From: a virus
Virus record (IMG/VR): IMGVR_UViG_3300025133_000554
Span: 1-25,275 of that record
Direction: 5' to 3' (one strand)
DNA: 25,275 nt
Under the pieces are notes generated by a model. The model saw nothing but the letters and a program-made list of their open reading frames with translations. It ran no database searches and was not told the origin of the DNA. This document shows positions 11,485 to 20,797 of this stretch, piece by piece (within the stretch, counting starts at the first letter, position 1; every line of letters begins with the position of its first letter). The translations under genes and the position numbers were made by a program.

Positions 11485-14400
11485 TTAAACCTTATTTAAA
11501 ATTATTCTTGCCCCGTAGAGCTTATCTGTACTGGAGCTGTTTTTTACTGATATAATATAATATGTATCATTTCCTACTACCTCTGCTGTAGTTAGCGTGA
11601 GTAAGGTGTTCACATATCCAGACTGTATAGCTGTAACAGTATCACTATCAAAATCACTTTTTCCTAGTGCCATTTGATTGGCAGTACTGCCGTGAACGTG
11701 TAAGCTATGTATCTCATAACCTTTGGGTAAAAATACCATTGCATAGCGTTCTTTAGCTCCGCTGTCATATCTTTGCTGCGATGATCCCCCCTCATCGCTA
11801 GTATATGAGAAATTTCTGTAGGATTTAGTTAGATTAAAGTCGTTAGGGTTTAGGTGGTAATATAAATTACTTCCAGAAATAGCAGTTCTATCACCAATGT
11901 TAATTCCAAAAAATTGCCCCTCTATATTATCGGCAGTTAAAAAATTTGTAGTCTTATCATACTCAAAAGTTGCTTCTGCACCAAAAGCTCCACCATCGTT
12001 AAATTGAACTTGAGTATCTGAACCTGCCGGAGCAGAACCACCTCCTATTACGTTGGTAAGGTCGTAAGATAATGGGCTGATTATACTACCTGAAGGGTAT
12101 ATCATTCTAGGTGTAAAAGTATCTATATTAATTTGGTCTGATGATGTTAAATTATCTCCATCAGAAGTAACTATAGTTGAGTTTGAACCATCAGGAAAAG
12201 AAAGTCTTATTTTTTGATTATCATAAATTTTACCTTTACTATTATCTGACAACTCTAGTTTATTTGTGCTTGATGCTGTTGTTAAATCTGCATCTAAAAC
12301 TCCATAAGCTTCGTCTAATAATTTTGCTTTAGTAGTGTTATCTAAAGAAAATGTTATTTCATTGTAAACACTTGGGTTCGCAATTATTTGTTCGGGTGAA
12401 GAAATTAATTCTGTAGGAGCAGGGGTAGGCTCGGTAACATAACTCGCTTGTGAGTTTATCTTATACCACTCTCCACTCATTATTTCACTTTGAGCCTTAA
12501 AAGAACCACCCATAAAAACATAATACTTATATGTACCATCGTTATTTATAGAGTATTTAATTAATTTTAATGGAGAAATATCTGCTGACTGTATATCGGC
12601 TTGTAATATTTCTAAAGGTTCAATTTGTAATGAAAGATATTCATTAACTAATAATTGAGTTATATTTTTAGGATCATCAGGTGTTGGATTACCTCTTTGA
12701 AATTCCATCGCAGGAGTATTTATACCTGATGAATTTTCATATTGTATAGAGTACAATTCATTTAATTGAGATGAACCTAACACTATACTACCTAAACTAA
12801 AGGATTCGTTTGATGGAATTTGTGATTGAATTGCAGAATACTCATATTCACTAGCAGTATTGTTATATTCGCTATTACCTGAGAAATAAAGAGATATATC
12901 GCCACAAGTTGTAGTTGTTGAGGTTGGCGTTGGGTCATTTAAGGTATTTATAGTATAACCAGTTAAATCATAAGTTGGACCATAACCATATTCATAAACT
13001 TCGGAATAATCATTTGAGGCTGTTACTTGAACCGATACACTACCTTGTATTCCAGGAGCATCTACGTTAGCACTAAAATATATATCAGTTCTAAACTTAT
13101 AATGTGGTGTACTATCATTTGGATATGTGTTCCTAGAACAAGGACCTTGTGAGTCATCATATATAAGCCCACCTTGCTCTAAAATATAATTAGATGTATC
13201 TCCAACAGCGTAAACAGAAGATAACCCACCTTGAGCATTATAACCTCTTTTTATTGTAAGACTTAAAGGTGTACCACTTGCAGTCCAAACTAAATTATTG
13301 TCAGCAGATGATATTGGACTTGGGGAAGGTTGTAAATACTTTGTAGTAGTTCCATCTGTGATAGATATAATTGCTGTTGCAGTAGTTAAAAATGATGAAT
13401 TTCTTACGGTTGAAGGTATATCTATTGATGGTGTAGGGTTAAATGATGTAAATGAAAAATCAGCAGTTGTTATTTGCTCTTGATGTATTGCGTGAAAATT
13501 TAAAGTAAAATATTCGTCAGTATCGGCAGGTACTTGAATACCACCTGCAACAAAAGAAGTTGTTAAATCAGCCCCTGGAGATATAAAAAATGTTGAATCC
13601 CCTAAAATATAATTTGCTGTTACACCTTCAAATGATGGTTCGTAATTAAAAGAACTTCCACCTAAAATTACATTATTTGATTGGTCTATAGTTAATAATG
13701 GTGTTATATCCCCAACATCTACCCCACCTATAGCACTATTTCTATATTGCCAAGCCTTTAATGTGGCAGTAGTGTTGTCTGCCAAACTATTTGGTTGTAT
13801 AAAATAATAATAACCTTCTGCTAAAAACCCAACGGTATTGAAGGTTTTTAAGACCCCATCAAAAACCTCTGAGCCTTTATATGTTAAAGCCTCGTCTATA
13901 TTAGTTATAACTCCATCTTCGTCAAATTCTGATTCAGGAGCAAAAGCACCTTTGGCAGCTTTATATATATTAAATGGATCATCTGATTGATAAGTGTCAG
14001 CAGTTCGCCACCAATCTACAGAAGTTCGTAACCAATTTCTCATTACAGGAACAGGGGTATCATCATCTGTACTTGTGTTTGCTAAAGACATTTTAGACCC
14101 AATATCTAATAAAATATCTTTTATTCTATGTGGTGTGTTTTTAATCGCCTCTGTACCAAAATTTGATTTTTTCAACTTAGAATAAAACCCGTAAGAATCG
14201 GTTGCAGTTAATTTTACAGAATAAGGAAAAGGTACATTTTCTATACTATCAAAAGAGGGTTGTAAATACCCAAACCACCAAAGATTAGCATCTGATACTG
14301 TGTTTTTATATATTCTTATAAAATGATACTTATCACCTTTCATAAAAACATCATTGTAAATCCAATCTTCATCATCTTGATTTTGAATAAACAAATTTAA

Positions 14401-14964
14401 AACACACTCAGAGGCAAGAAATGTTTTATCTCTAGTTCCACCTTGACCTGTCCATTTAACTTCAAAACCTTCGCCTTGAAGATTCATATCAAAGGTATTA
14501 TACTCTCCCGAAGCAAGGGAAACATAAATTCCTTCTACCTCACCTATGAAATTATTGTAATCAATTAAAGCTATCGAGGATGCAGTCGTACCCGATGTCA
14601 TTGTGAACTCGTGAGTTCCGTTTGTGGTTTTAGGTGAAGATTGTGTACCATTTAAACTTACACTAACCCCCCCTTGGGTGACATTTTTTAATACTAAAGT
14701 TACTTTATAGCTAGTGCTGTCCGATAATCCTGGCGATGAAGTCGTTGTTACTGATAAGGATGGTTGTGATCCATCGAAACTTAACGCACCATTACCTTGA
14801 TTGTTTATCCAAGTTACACCTGATGCTAATATCCAACCTGTACTACCCGATAAGAAACTAGGGTTTAAAACATATTGAATATAATCTTTTTTCCAAATTT
14901 CGGCATACCAAGTTGTTCCCTTTTCCCCTTTTATTTGGGTTTCTTTAAATTTTCCGTAAGCCAT
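11485..14964 (-). CDS. large tail-tip / fibre protein with inserted carbohydrate-binding-like module
   Basis: A 1159-residue virion protein made directly after the tape measure gene, where tail-tip proteins are encoded. Residues 1-30 (ending AEIWKKDY) and about 152-270 (FDMNLQGEGFEVKWTGQGGT; LASECVLNLFIQN; WWFGYLQPSFDSIENVPFPY; TATDSYGFY) look like one conserved tail-tip domain. It is interrupted at about 31-151 by a beta-rich module starting LNPSFLSGSTGW that resembles CBM4/9-type carbohydrate-binding folds. The middle (about 400-970) is Ser/Thr-rich beta structure. Residues from 981 (GSDTQVQFNDGGAFGAEATF) form the common phage-fibre stem motif, followed by a C-terminal head of about 110 residues ending in RIILNKV. 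It probably binds the host surface. The inserted module is inferred from pattern. Confidence 0.8.
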   Translation of the reverse strand: MAYGKFKETQIKGEKGTTWYAEIWKKDYIQYVLNPSFLSGSTGWILASGVTWINNQGNGALSFDGSQPSLSVTTTSSPGLSDSTSYKVTLVLKNVTQGGVSVSLNGTQSSPKTTNGTHEFTMTSGTTASSIALIDYNNFIGEVEGIYVSLASGEYNTFDMNLQGEGFEVKWTGQGGTRDKTFLASECVLNLFIQNQDDEDWIYNDVFMKGDKYHFIRIYKNTVSDANLWWFGYLQPSFDSIENVPFPYSVKLTATDSYGFYSKLKKSNFGTEAIKNTPHRIKDILLDIGSKMSLANTSTDDDTPVPVMRNWLRTSVDWWRTADTYQSDDPFNIYKAAKGAFAPESEFDEDGVITNIDEALTYKGSEVFDGVLKTFNTVGFLAEGYYYFIQPNSLADNTTATLKAWQYRNSAIGGVDVGDITPLLTIDQSNNVILGGSSFNYEPSFEGVTANYILGDSTFFISPGADLTTSFVAGGIQVPADTDEYFTLNFHAIHQEQITTADFSFTSFNPTPSIDIPSTVRNSSFLTTATAIISITDGTTTKYLQPSPSPISSADNNLVWTASGTPLSLTIKRGYNAQGGLSSVYAVGDTSNYILEQGGLIYDDSQGPCSRNTYPNDSTPHYKFRTDIYFSANVDAPGIQGSVSVQVTASNDYSEVYEYGYGPTYDLTGYTINTLNDPTPTSTTTTCGDISLYFSGNSEYNNTASEYEYSAIQSQIPSNESFSLGSIVLGSSQLNELYSIQYENSSGINTPAMEFQRGNPTPDDPKNITQLLVNEYLSLQIEPLEILQADIQSADISPLKLIKYSINNDGTYKYYVFMGGSFKAQSEIMSGEWYKINSQASYVTEPTPAPTELISSPEQIIANPSVYNEITFSLDNTTKAKLLDEAYGVLDADLTTASSTNKLELSDNSKGKIYDNQKIRLSFPDGSNSTIVTSDGDNLTSSDQINIDTFTPRMIYPSGSIISPLSYDLTNVIGGGSAPAGSDTQVQFNDGGAFGAEATFEYDKTTNFLTADNIEGQFFGINIGDRTAISGSNLYYHLNPNDFNLTKSYRNFSYTSDEGGSSQQRYDSGAKERYAMVFLPKGYEIHSLHVHGSTANQMALGKSDFDSDTVTAIQSGYVNTLLTLTTAEVVGNDTYYIISVKNSSSTDKLYGARIILNKV

Positions 14965-14977
14965 ACTACCTTTTTAT

Positions 14978-17491
14978 TTATCTATAAGATTTTCTTCTTT
15001 TCGCTCTATCAAATACAATCAATAAATCATCACCTGTTATTCTTACGTCGGGGATTGTTGTTCCACCACCAAAAGCCCCATTAGGAATAATTGTTCCTGC
15101 TGTATTTCCTGGATTAAATAATTCAGGTCCATTCTCACCCACTAAACTAAGTTGATTTGTAGGTGGTTGACCTCCATTAGCAAACCCTAGCCCACTAAAC
15201 ATATCACCACCCATAGCTAAGTTTTTAAAGTTCCCCATAAAACTAGCTCCACCTGCTGCTGCACCAGGCATAATTATACTAAGTAGAGCTGCAAGTACAG
15301 CAGTTTTCAATATCATTTTTCCGATTCCTACTAGAAAATCTTTCACAAAATTACCAAACTTATCACCAAAAGATAAAACCCTTTCTTGCATTTCTTCAAC
15401 ACCATCAACCATCACCGTAACGGTTTCAGTTTGCTTGTCAAATAAATTAGAAAACCCTGATGAAAAAGACTCCATTAAACCACCCCAAAACTCATTAGTT
15501 CGATCCTCCATTGCTTTAATAGCAGCAAAGTATTCCTTTACATAGTTTGATAAAGTACCCCCCTCCATCCAAGAGAAACCAGGTGGTACATCATCTTCAC
15601 CACCACCAGGAATAACAGGGTCAACAGGAGGGCTAATAGTAGGGCTAAATATATCAAATGCTGCTGAACCTGTTTCTTTTAATTCCTTCTTTAGATTAAA
15701 TACTTCTGAAGCAGTAGCACTCATCACATTTTCTGCTTCCTGAACACCCTCAATTAATGTTTGTAATTCTTCACGTAAATCAGTAGAAACCTCTATTTGA
15801 TCCCCAAAAGCATTTGTTAGTTTTGCAGTTTCAGTAAACCCTGAAGCACCACCATACATACCACCTCCAGGTGTTGTAATCACCCCAGATTTTATATCAC
15901 TTTGTAGCTTTATTAAATTTTCAGAAACTGACCATTCGTCATTTAATGAAATATTATATTTATCTTTTAGTTCTAATAATTTTTTTGTTGCATTTGTTTC
16001 TTTTTTATCTAAATTACTTTGAGCTTGTTTTTGTTTACTTAAAGCGTTGTAGACTCTTTCTTCCTCTAGTTGTAATTGTATCTTTTTAAAGTAACCTTTA
16101 TTAACATCATCTAATGCTGTTTTTAATTGTTCATTTGTTGTTTTTTCATCATCTAAATTAGAAATAAAATCAGGGTGAAGTGTCTTTAATTCATTTAATA
16201 ATCTTTTTCTTGTTTCAAGACTATCGTTAGCTCCTAATATTCTTGTAACTAATATATTTAATGATTCTTGTTCTGATTTTAAGGGAGATTTTGTTTTTTT
16301 AGATGAAACTGCAAGAGCTGTAAAAGCTGCTGCTAATGCTACTATTCCTATAGTTAAAGGGTTTACAAGTGCTATTAAAGCCCCTAATCCAATTAGTATA
16401 GGACCAACTGCTGCCATAATACCACCGAAAGTAAGTATCATTTTTTTAGTTCCATCATCCAATTCACCAAAATTAGATGCTAAACTAGTTACTTTATCAA
16501 TAATAGGTGTAATAGCATCAGCAATTAAAGCCCCCATTTCTATTTTCATTCCTTCAATAGCAGATTGCATCTTTTTTATCCTAGCGAAGGTTGTTTTACC
16601 CATCGCATCTGCCATTTTTTTAAGTCTACCCGTATTTGTTTTATACTCTTTAGTTAGTTCAGCTACCTTATCTTTATTTTTAGCTAAGATAAGTAATTGG
16701 TTAGCCGAGGTTACACCTGCTAATCTCATAGCCTTCTGTAAACCCATCTCACCTTGAGTAGCTAAATCTAAAACCTCCGTGAAGTTTCGACCCTCTTGGT
16801 CTAGTTTCATAAATATCTTACGAAGCCCTGTACCTGCTTTAGATGCTTTAATACCGTTATCCATTAAGACACCCATCATAGCAGACAATCTCTCTAAATC
16901 TACTCCTACAGCGTTAGCAGAAGCTCCTGCGTGACCGAAAGCTGTAGCAAATGTGCTAAGTTGAATTGATGAATTGGCTGCTGCTGAAGCTAAAGTATTA
17001 GATACCCTAGCAGCTTGGGTTGATTCTAATCCAAAAGCATTAATAGATGTAGATACGGTTTCTGCTGCAAGAGATAAATCTTCACCAGTTGCTAAAGCAA
17101 GGTCTAATATGGATTGCTCCATATTTTTAATTTGAGTAGGATCAAAACCTTTTCGACCTAAAACTAATTGTAAATCTGATACTTGTGAGGCTGTATATTG
17201 TGTTGTTGCTCCGAGTCGTTTAGCCTCAGATGTAAGCATCTTAAACTCCTCAACCGTAGCCCCTGTTACAGTATTAACCTTCATCATACTATTCTCAAAA
17301 TTAGAGAACGTATCGAAAGCAGCTTTACCCATAGCAACTAAAGGAGCTGTAACACCAAAAGACATCATCGAACCTAGTCGGGCTGATTTTGAAGCAAACG
17401 ATGCTAAAGATTTATTTGCTTTACCAAGACCTGATTCTAAGCCTTTGATATTAGCTGCTACAATTATCGATATAGTCTTTAATCCACCCAT
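14978..17491 (-). CDS. tail tape measure protein, TP901 type
   Basis: An 837-residue tape measure protein. Its N-terminal 250 residues show the TP901-family pattern: SFGVTAPLVAMGKAAFDTFS, FENSMMKVNTVTGATVEEF, RLGATTQYTASQVSDLQLVL and NALGV-like repeats of Ala-rich helices (GHAGASANAVGVDLERLSAM). Hydrophobic segments at about 355-395 and near 730-750 could insert into the host membrane. Residues about 400-560 are charged helices, and the end is basic (FDRAKRRKSYR). It sets tail length: at the usual 0.15 nm per residue the tail would be about 125 nm. Its ATG shares a base with the stop of the chaperone fusion, as usual in siphoviruses. Confidence 0.92.
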   Translation of the reverse strand: MGGLKTISIIVAANIKGLESGLGKANKSLASFASKSARLGSMMSFGVTAPLVAMGKAAFDTFSNFENSMMKVNTVTGATVEEFKMLTSEAKRLGATTQYTASQVSDLQLVLGRKGFDPTQIKNMEQSILDLALATGEDLSLAAETVSTSINAFGLESTQAARVSNTLASAAANSSIQLSTFATAFGHAGASANAVGVDLERLSAMMGVLMDNGIKASKAGTGLRKIFMKLDQEGRNFTEVLDLATQGEMGLQKAMRLAGVTSANQLLILAKNKDKVAELTKEYKTNTGRLKKMADAMGKTTFARIKKMQSAIEGMKIEMGALIADAITPIIDKVTSLASNFGELDDGTKKMILTFGGIMAAVGPILIGLGALIALVNPLTIGIVALAAAFTALAVSSKKTKSPLKSEQESLNILVTRILGANDSLETRKRLLNELKTLHPDFISNLDDEKTTNEQLKTALDDVNKGYFKKIQLQLEEERVYNALSKQKQAQSNLDKKETNATKKLLELKDKYNISLNDEWSVSENLIKLQSDIKSGVITTPGGGMYGGASGFTETAKLTNAFGDQIEVSTDLREELQTLIEGVQEAENVMSATASEVFNLKKELKETGSAAFDIFSPTISPPVDPVIPGGGEDDVPPGFSWMEGGTLSNYVKEYFAAIKAMEDRTNEFWGGLMESFSSGFSNLFDKQTETVTVMVDGVEEMQERVLSFGDKFGNFVKDFLVGIGKMILKTAVLAALLSIIMPGAAAGGASFMGNFKNLAMGGDMFSGLGFANGGQPPTNQLSLVGENGPELFNPGNTAGTIIPNGAFGGGTTIPDVRITGDDLLIVFDRAKRRKSYR

Positions 17492-18164
17492 TATTCAATC
17501 TTTATTTTCTTTGGTTCTATTAGTTTATATCTTTTTAAGACTTCTTGAATTTCCTCTTTACTAGCAACGTCTTTTTTAACTTTATTTTTACTATCCCAAG
17601 GGAAAGGCATTAACTCTTTTGGTTTAACCTTGTGCTTAGAGTGTGGTACGATGGCTGCGTGAACAATCATTCTAGTTTGTTCCCAATTATTCTGAGATAA
17701 TTGTTCATTGTATTTTTTGAACCCTATAAGTTTATTGTTAAAGGAACGTGGAGTGTAATCATATAAATTTTCATCTGATAACCCCAACATTCCTAAACCA
17801 ATTTCTTCTAACTTATCCCAATCGATTTCACCTGTATCTTTATCTATAATTTCCTTTCCCTCTTCTACTTTCCCTTTTTCTGAGGTTGGTCTAATTGGAA
17901 CGCTTCAAAGATTTCATTTATTTTACCGAAATCTTCATTGTCTATCCATTGTTCAATATCTCGAACTTTGTATTTAAACTCTTCTCCGTTCTTCTTAGCA
18001 CCGTATTTTAGACCGTAGTAAGCGATAATACCAACGTGGTCTATCTCTGTTCCTAACTGATCCATTTCGTTTAACTTTAATTTACAATCGTTACAGATGT
18101 CTTTTAAAGCTAAATAGCTAAATCTAATAGGTCGTTTTTGACCGCCTATTTCTACCTTTTTCAT
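17491..18164 (-). CDS. tail assembly chaperone GT, made by -1 frameshift
   Basis: A predicted 224-residue fusion: the 99 residues of the upstream chaperone, then a -1 shift at GGGAAAG (17868-17874), then 125 residues starting VEEGKEIIDKDTGEIDWDKL. The shifted frame has no stop until 17491, and it includes the stretch beginning MLGLSDENLYDY at 17790, which would otherwise look like a separate 99-residue gene. The same arrangement (G and GT in lambda) is known in many siphoviruses: the long form binds the tape measure and recruits tail-tube subunits. The T part ends basic (YKLIEPKKIKIE) and its stop overlaps the tape measure start. The frameshift itself is inferred from the site and reading frames. 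Confidence 0.85.
17865..18164 (-). CDS. tail assembly chaperone G
   Basis: A 99-residue protein, MKKVEIGGQKRPIRFSYLAL onward, with LKDICNDC near residue 20 and helices with YYGLKYGAKKNGEEFKYKV and IEQWIDNEDFGKINEIFEAF. It has the length and position (between tail tube and tape measure) of a GpG-type chaperone. It ends QLDQPQKKGK, with TAG at 17865-17867 directly after the slippery heptamer. It would hold the tape measure soluble and is absent from the virion in known systems. The gene starts 34 bases after the tail-tube-like gene upstream. Confidence 0.85.
   Translation of the reverse strand: MKKVEIGGQKRPIRFSYLALKDICNDCKLKLNEMDQLGTEIDHVGIIAYYGLKYGAKKNGEEFKYKVRDIEQWIDNEDFGKINEIFEAFQLDQPQKKGK
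17868..17874 (-). other. -1 frameshift slippery heptamer G GGA AAG
   Basis: The zero-frame codons at the end of gene G are CAG AAA AAG GGA AAG TAG. G GGA AAG keeps the X XXY YYZ phase exactly and is the heptamer used by lambda G/GT. The bases just before it also give A AAG GGA in the same phase, so two overlapping slippery sites precede the stop. Confidence 0.85.
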
Positions 18165-18197
18165 AATCTACCTTTTTTTTAATTGTTACTAATTGAT

Positions 18198-19940
18198 TTA
18201 TAAAACTTTCTTTAGTGATATTGAACTTAGCCAAATTGTTGTAGCCCCTGATACTCGTTGTATTGTTAGTTGGGTAGTGTCAGGTTTTAACAAAGCAGTA
18301 TAAGTACCTGTTGTAGTAGCTTTCAATAATACTACATCTGTAGATTCCCATCCATCCAAAACAGATATTGCTCCTGCCGTGCTTGTACTTGCAGTAAAAG
18401 TTAATAAATAATAATCTCCCACTACCATTAAACCTGAACGATAAATACTTGTATCATCGCCTGTGGTAATAATCTTACCATAACCACTTTCTACAACACT
18501 ACTAGCACCTGCTGCTGCATCATTTACACTCCACCAAGCTCCTGTATCTACTCCTACTGTACCTAAATCAAAGGTAGTGTCACCAATAAGTTCAGGACCA
18601 AGTCCATTCGGATAGATTTGACCTGTACCTGTGAAACTAGCCGAACAAGTTAAATTATCTTCGACTCCTGCATCAAAACTTACCGATGATACAAGTGCGT
18701 TACCTTGCCAATGTGTAATATCGGTAGGGTCTTGATAATCGGTTGCTTCAGGTGTTGTTTCTATTTGCCAAAAGCAAGTGTAAATAGAATCTGATGATTG
18801 AGCATTAGCTACACCTGGATATAGATTAAATATAAATGATGAATCACCATTTGTAATATGTATAGGCAAAGTTAAAGATATAGCTACCCTAGTCCAAGTA
18901 GAGGTACTTAATCCTGTCACTTTCCTCGAATTTAAACTACCTATAGCCTCTATAGTACCTTGTCCTGATATTATTTCATCTGAATAACCTATATCTTGGG
19001 TTACTGCGTAAGCATCTTCCGATGGTGTACTCATCATTATCCAACTAGCACTTGTCGTACTTCCACTACCTTTAACCCAAAAAGACCAAGTAATTTTTTT
19101 ATCTTCTAATCTAGTAGCATCAATAGTGTATGAAAGCCTATCCCAATTAGTAGTTGTGCTTGTAATTTGACTAGCAAAGTTTGTTCCGTTTTCGTCAAGT
19201 TGTAAATTACTTTGTGTTACACTTGATATACCAAACCCATCAACCCCACTTTGAGTAAGGTTAGTGCGAATAATATTTCTAATCCTATCAGAGAAACTTA
19301 AATCGACTATACTTCTTGCTTGTAGTTTATCGAAAAAATCAGTACCATCTAAAGGTGTATCAGGATTTATTGATTGTAATATATCAGTAGATACCTCAAA
19401 AGACTTTAAACCTGCCAAAGACTCAGACCATCCGTCTGAATCCTTGTTGGTTATATCTCTTAAATCCATATTCGTGCTAAACGAAGCTGATGTACTATAA
19501 GCTACAGGGTCAAATATTGCACTTGAACCAGGGGTAACTATTTCTATGTTAACAGCGTTTTCGTTAAGAGTTGCTGTGCCATCTACAATAGATAGTGTAG
19601 GTACTAAACCAACTGCACCATTCGTGAAATCTCTATAGGTATAGTCACCATCTGTTTGGTCTGAACCTGAAGAATCAACATAATCATACGTTGCAGATGT
19701 AAGTACAGCAGTTATAGCCGCTAAAACAGTAGCACCTGTATTGGTACTAGCTGCTGTAGATATATCATCATAAATAACACCCGCATCATTAGTAATGTTG
19801 TTTATTTTAACAGTACCAGTAGTTCCACCATCAGGAACAGTTATAGGATCAGTAGTTAATACCCTAATCCTAGTAACCTGTGCTGCTGCCGCACTCGTCT
19901 TAGCATAAACCAATAAATCCGAAGCGTTTTTAATTGCCAT
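18198..19940 (-). CDS. tail-tube paralogue with three large insertions, CBM-like
   Basis: A 580-residue protein whose core is a duplicate of the 135-residue tube protein encoded just upstream. The matching parts are MAIKNASDLL (1-13), then STSASFSTNMDLRDITNK to AGLKSFEVSTD (about 143-222), and GNALVSSVSFDAGVEDNL to SFTGTG (about 408-445). Between and after them are three additions: about 14-142 (beta-rich, Thr/Asp-rich), 223-407 (NWDRLSYTIDATRLEDKKIT then WSFWVKG, resembling a LamG/CBM-like jelly roll) and 446-580 (starting GPELIGDTTFDLGTVGVDTG, ending LSSISLKKVL, resembling a carbohydrate-binding module). It could be a minor tube subunit that shows sugar-binding domains on the tail surface, or a terminal tail protein. 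The homology of core segments is visible; domain identities are inferred. Confidence 0.78.
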   Translation of the reverse strand: MAIKNASDLLVYAKTSAAAAQVTRIRVLTTDPITVPDGGTTGTVKINNITNDAGVIYDDISTAASTNTGATVLAAITAVLTSATYDYVDSSGSDQTDGDYTYRDFTNGAVGLVPTLSIVDGTATLNENAVNIEIVTPGSSAIFDPVAYSTSASFSTNMDLRDITNKDSDGWSESLAGLKSFEVSTDILQSINPDTPLDGTDFFDKLQARSIVDLSFSDRIRNIIRTNLTQSGVDGFGISSVTQSNLQLDENGTNFASQITSTTTNWDRLSYTIDATRLEDKKITWSFWVKGSGSTTSASWIMMSTPSEDAYAVTQDIGYSDEIISGQGTIEAIGSLNSRKVTGLSTSTWTRVAISLTLPIHITNGDSSFIFNLYPGVANAQSSDSIYTCFWQIETTPEATDYQDPTDITHWQGNALVSSVSFDAGVEDNLTCSASFTGTGQIYPNGLGPELIGDTTFDLGTVGVDTGAWWSVNDAAAGASSVVESGYGKIITTGDDTSIYRSGLMVVGDYYLLTFTASTSTAGAISVLDGWESTDVVLLKATTTGTYTALLKPDTTQLTIQRVSGATTIWLSSISLKKVL

Positions 19941-19964
19941 AATTAATGGATTTAAAAGTTAATA

Positions 19965-20372
19965 TTATGCGTTAATGTCTAGTTCTCCAGTTCCTGTTAA
20001 AGAGATTGAATAAGTTGCGTTTTCTTCTACACCTGCATCTATAGAGATTGAAGTGATAAGTGCTGTACCATCATAAACCATACCTGAAACACCAAATGTA
20101 CATTGTACAGCCGCTCCTGCAAATAATGTATCAGTTAATTCAAGTATATCTGCTCCTGTAGCACCTGATACTTCAACGAAAGCATCACCACTCATTTCCC
20201 AAGATTTAAGACCACCTAAGTTGTCTTGCCATCCATTTGAAGATTTTGTTGTAGAGTCACGAAGATCCATATTCATAGATATTGAAGCTGAAGTACAATG
20301 AGCTACTGCTTCTAACGTACCACCATCAGGTGTTATACTTAAAACTACGTTTGTTGCGTTTTGAATTGCCAT
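19965..20372 (-). CDS. major tail (tube) protein
   Basis: A 135-residue protein that fits a siphovirus major tail protein by size and place: after the tail terminator and before the chaperone. Visible segments: CTSASISMNMDLRDSTTK (26-43), SNGWQDNLGGLKSWEMSGD (about 45-63) and ITSISIDAGVEENATYSISL (106-125), then TGTGELDINA. The SxSxxMDLRD...GWxxxLxGLKSWExSGD pattern is known from tail-tube proteins of Bacteroidota phages. It should form stacked hexamers around the tape measure. The longer paralogue follows 24 bases downstream. It is the smaller of the two and, being undecorated, is more likely the main tube subunit. Confidence 0.85.
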   Translation of the reverse strand: MAIQNATNVVLSITPDGGTLEAVAHCTSASISMNMDLRDSTTKSSNGWQDNLGGLKSWEMSGDAFVEVSGATGADILELTDTLFAGAAVQCTFGVSGMVYDGTALITSISIDAGVEENATYSISLTGTGELDINA

Positions 20373-20386
20373 AATTCCTTTTTATT

Positions 20387-20797
20387 TTAGTTTTTAATAA
20401 TTAAACAGTTAAAATTTATGTTTTTGTAGAACTTTTCGGGTAATTTATAATATTCGTCATCTAAGTCCGTAAACCTAAATTTAGCAATATAATCTACACC
20501 ATCCTCGGTATATTCTACCTCGAACAAGTCTAAAGCTTCTACAACTGCTTTAGCTTGATTATATGTTGTTGAATAGCTATCTGCAAAACAAGCAATCCGT
20601 ATTGATACATCACACGAGTTAAGTGAGCCACCTTTAGATAGAAAATTTGAAACATTAGCTATCTCAAATGTTGTGCAAGGGTAAGCCACTCCTTGTGGTA
20701 TGATTACAGGAAAAACCTTATCACTACCATTAGCAGAAGTAAAGGCTGCTGTAGCCTCTAATCTTGTAACTATCTCTTTTCCTATTACTGCAAACAT
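20387..20797 (-). CDS. tail terminator / DUF3168-like tail completion protein
   Basis: A 136-residue protein of the kind annotated DUF3168. FAVIGKEIVTRLEATAAF gives the N-terminal helix; VFPVIIPQGVAYPCTTFEIA (28-47) has the strand-Pro-strand pattern of the family; then CDVSIRIACFADSYSTTYNQ (63-82) and a final KFYKNINFNCLII strand. These proteins cap the tail tube and join it to the head connector. It lies one base after the HK97 gp10-like gene and 14 bases before the tube gene, as expected for the order adaptor, gp10-like, terminator, tube. Confidence 0.78.
   Translation of the reverse strand: MFAVIGKEIVTRLEATAAFTSANGSDKVFPVIIPQGVAYPCTTFEIANVSNFLSKGGSLNSCDVSIRIACFADSYSTTYNQAKAVVEALDLFEVEYTEDGVDYIAKFRFTDLDDEYYKLPEKFYKNINFNCLIIKN

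Noticed and set aside
13298-15084. Plus-strand ORFs at 13298, 13994 and 14875
   Set aside because: They lie antisense inside the tail-tip and tape measure genes, with no family match and low-complexity sequence.
17491-17790. Independent 99-residue gene starting at the ATG at 17790
   Set aside because: The frame is open 26 codons further upstream to the slippery site, and the gene order is that of G/GT, so this ATG is most likely internal to the frameshift product.
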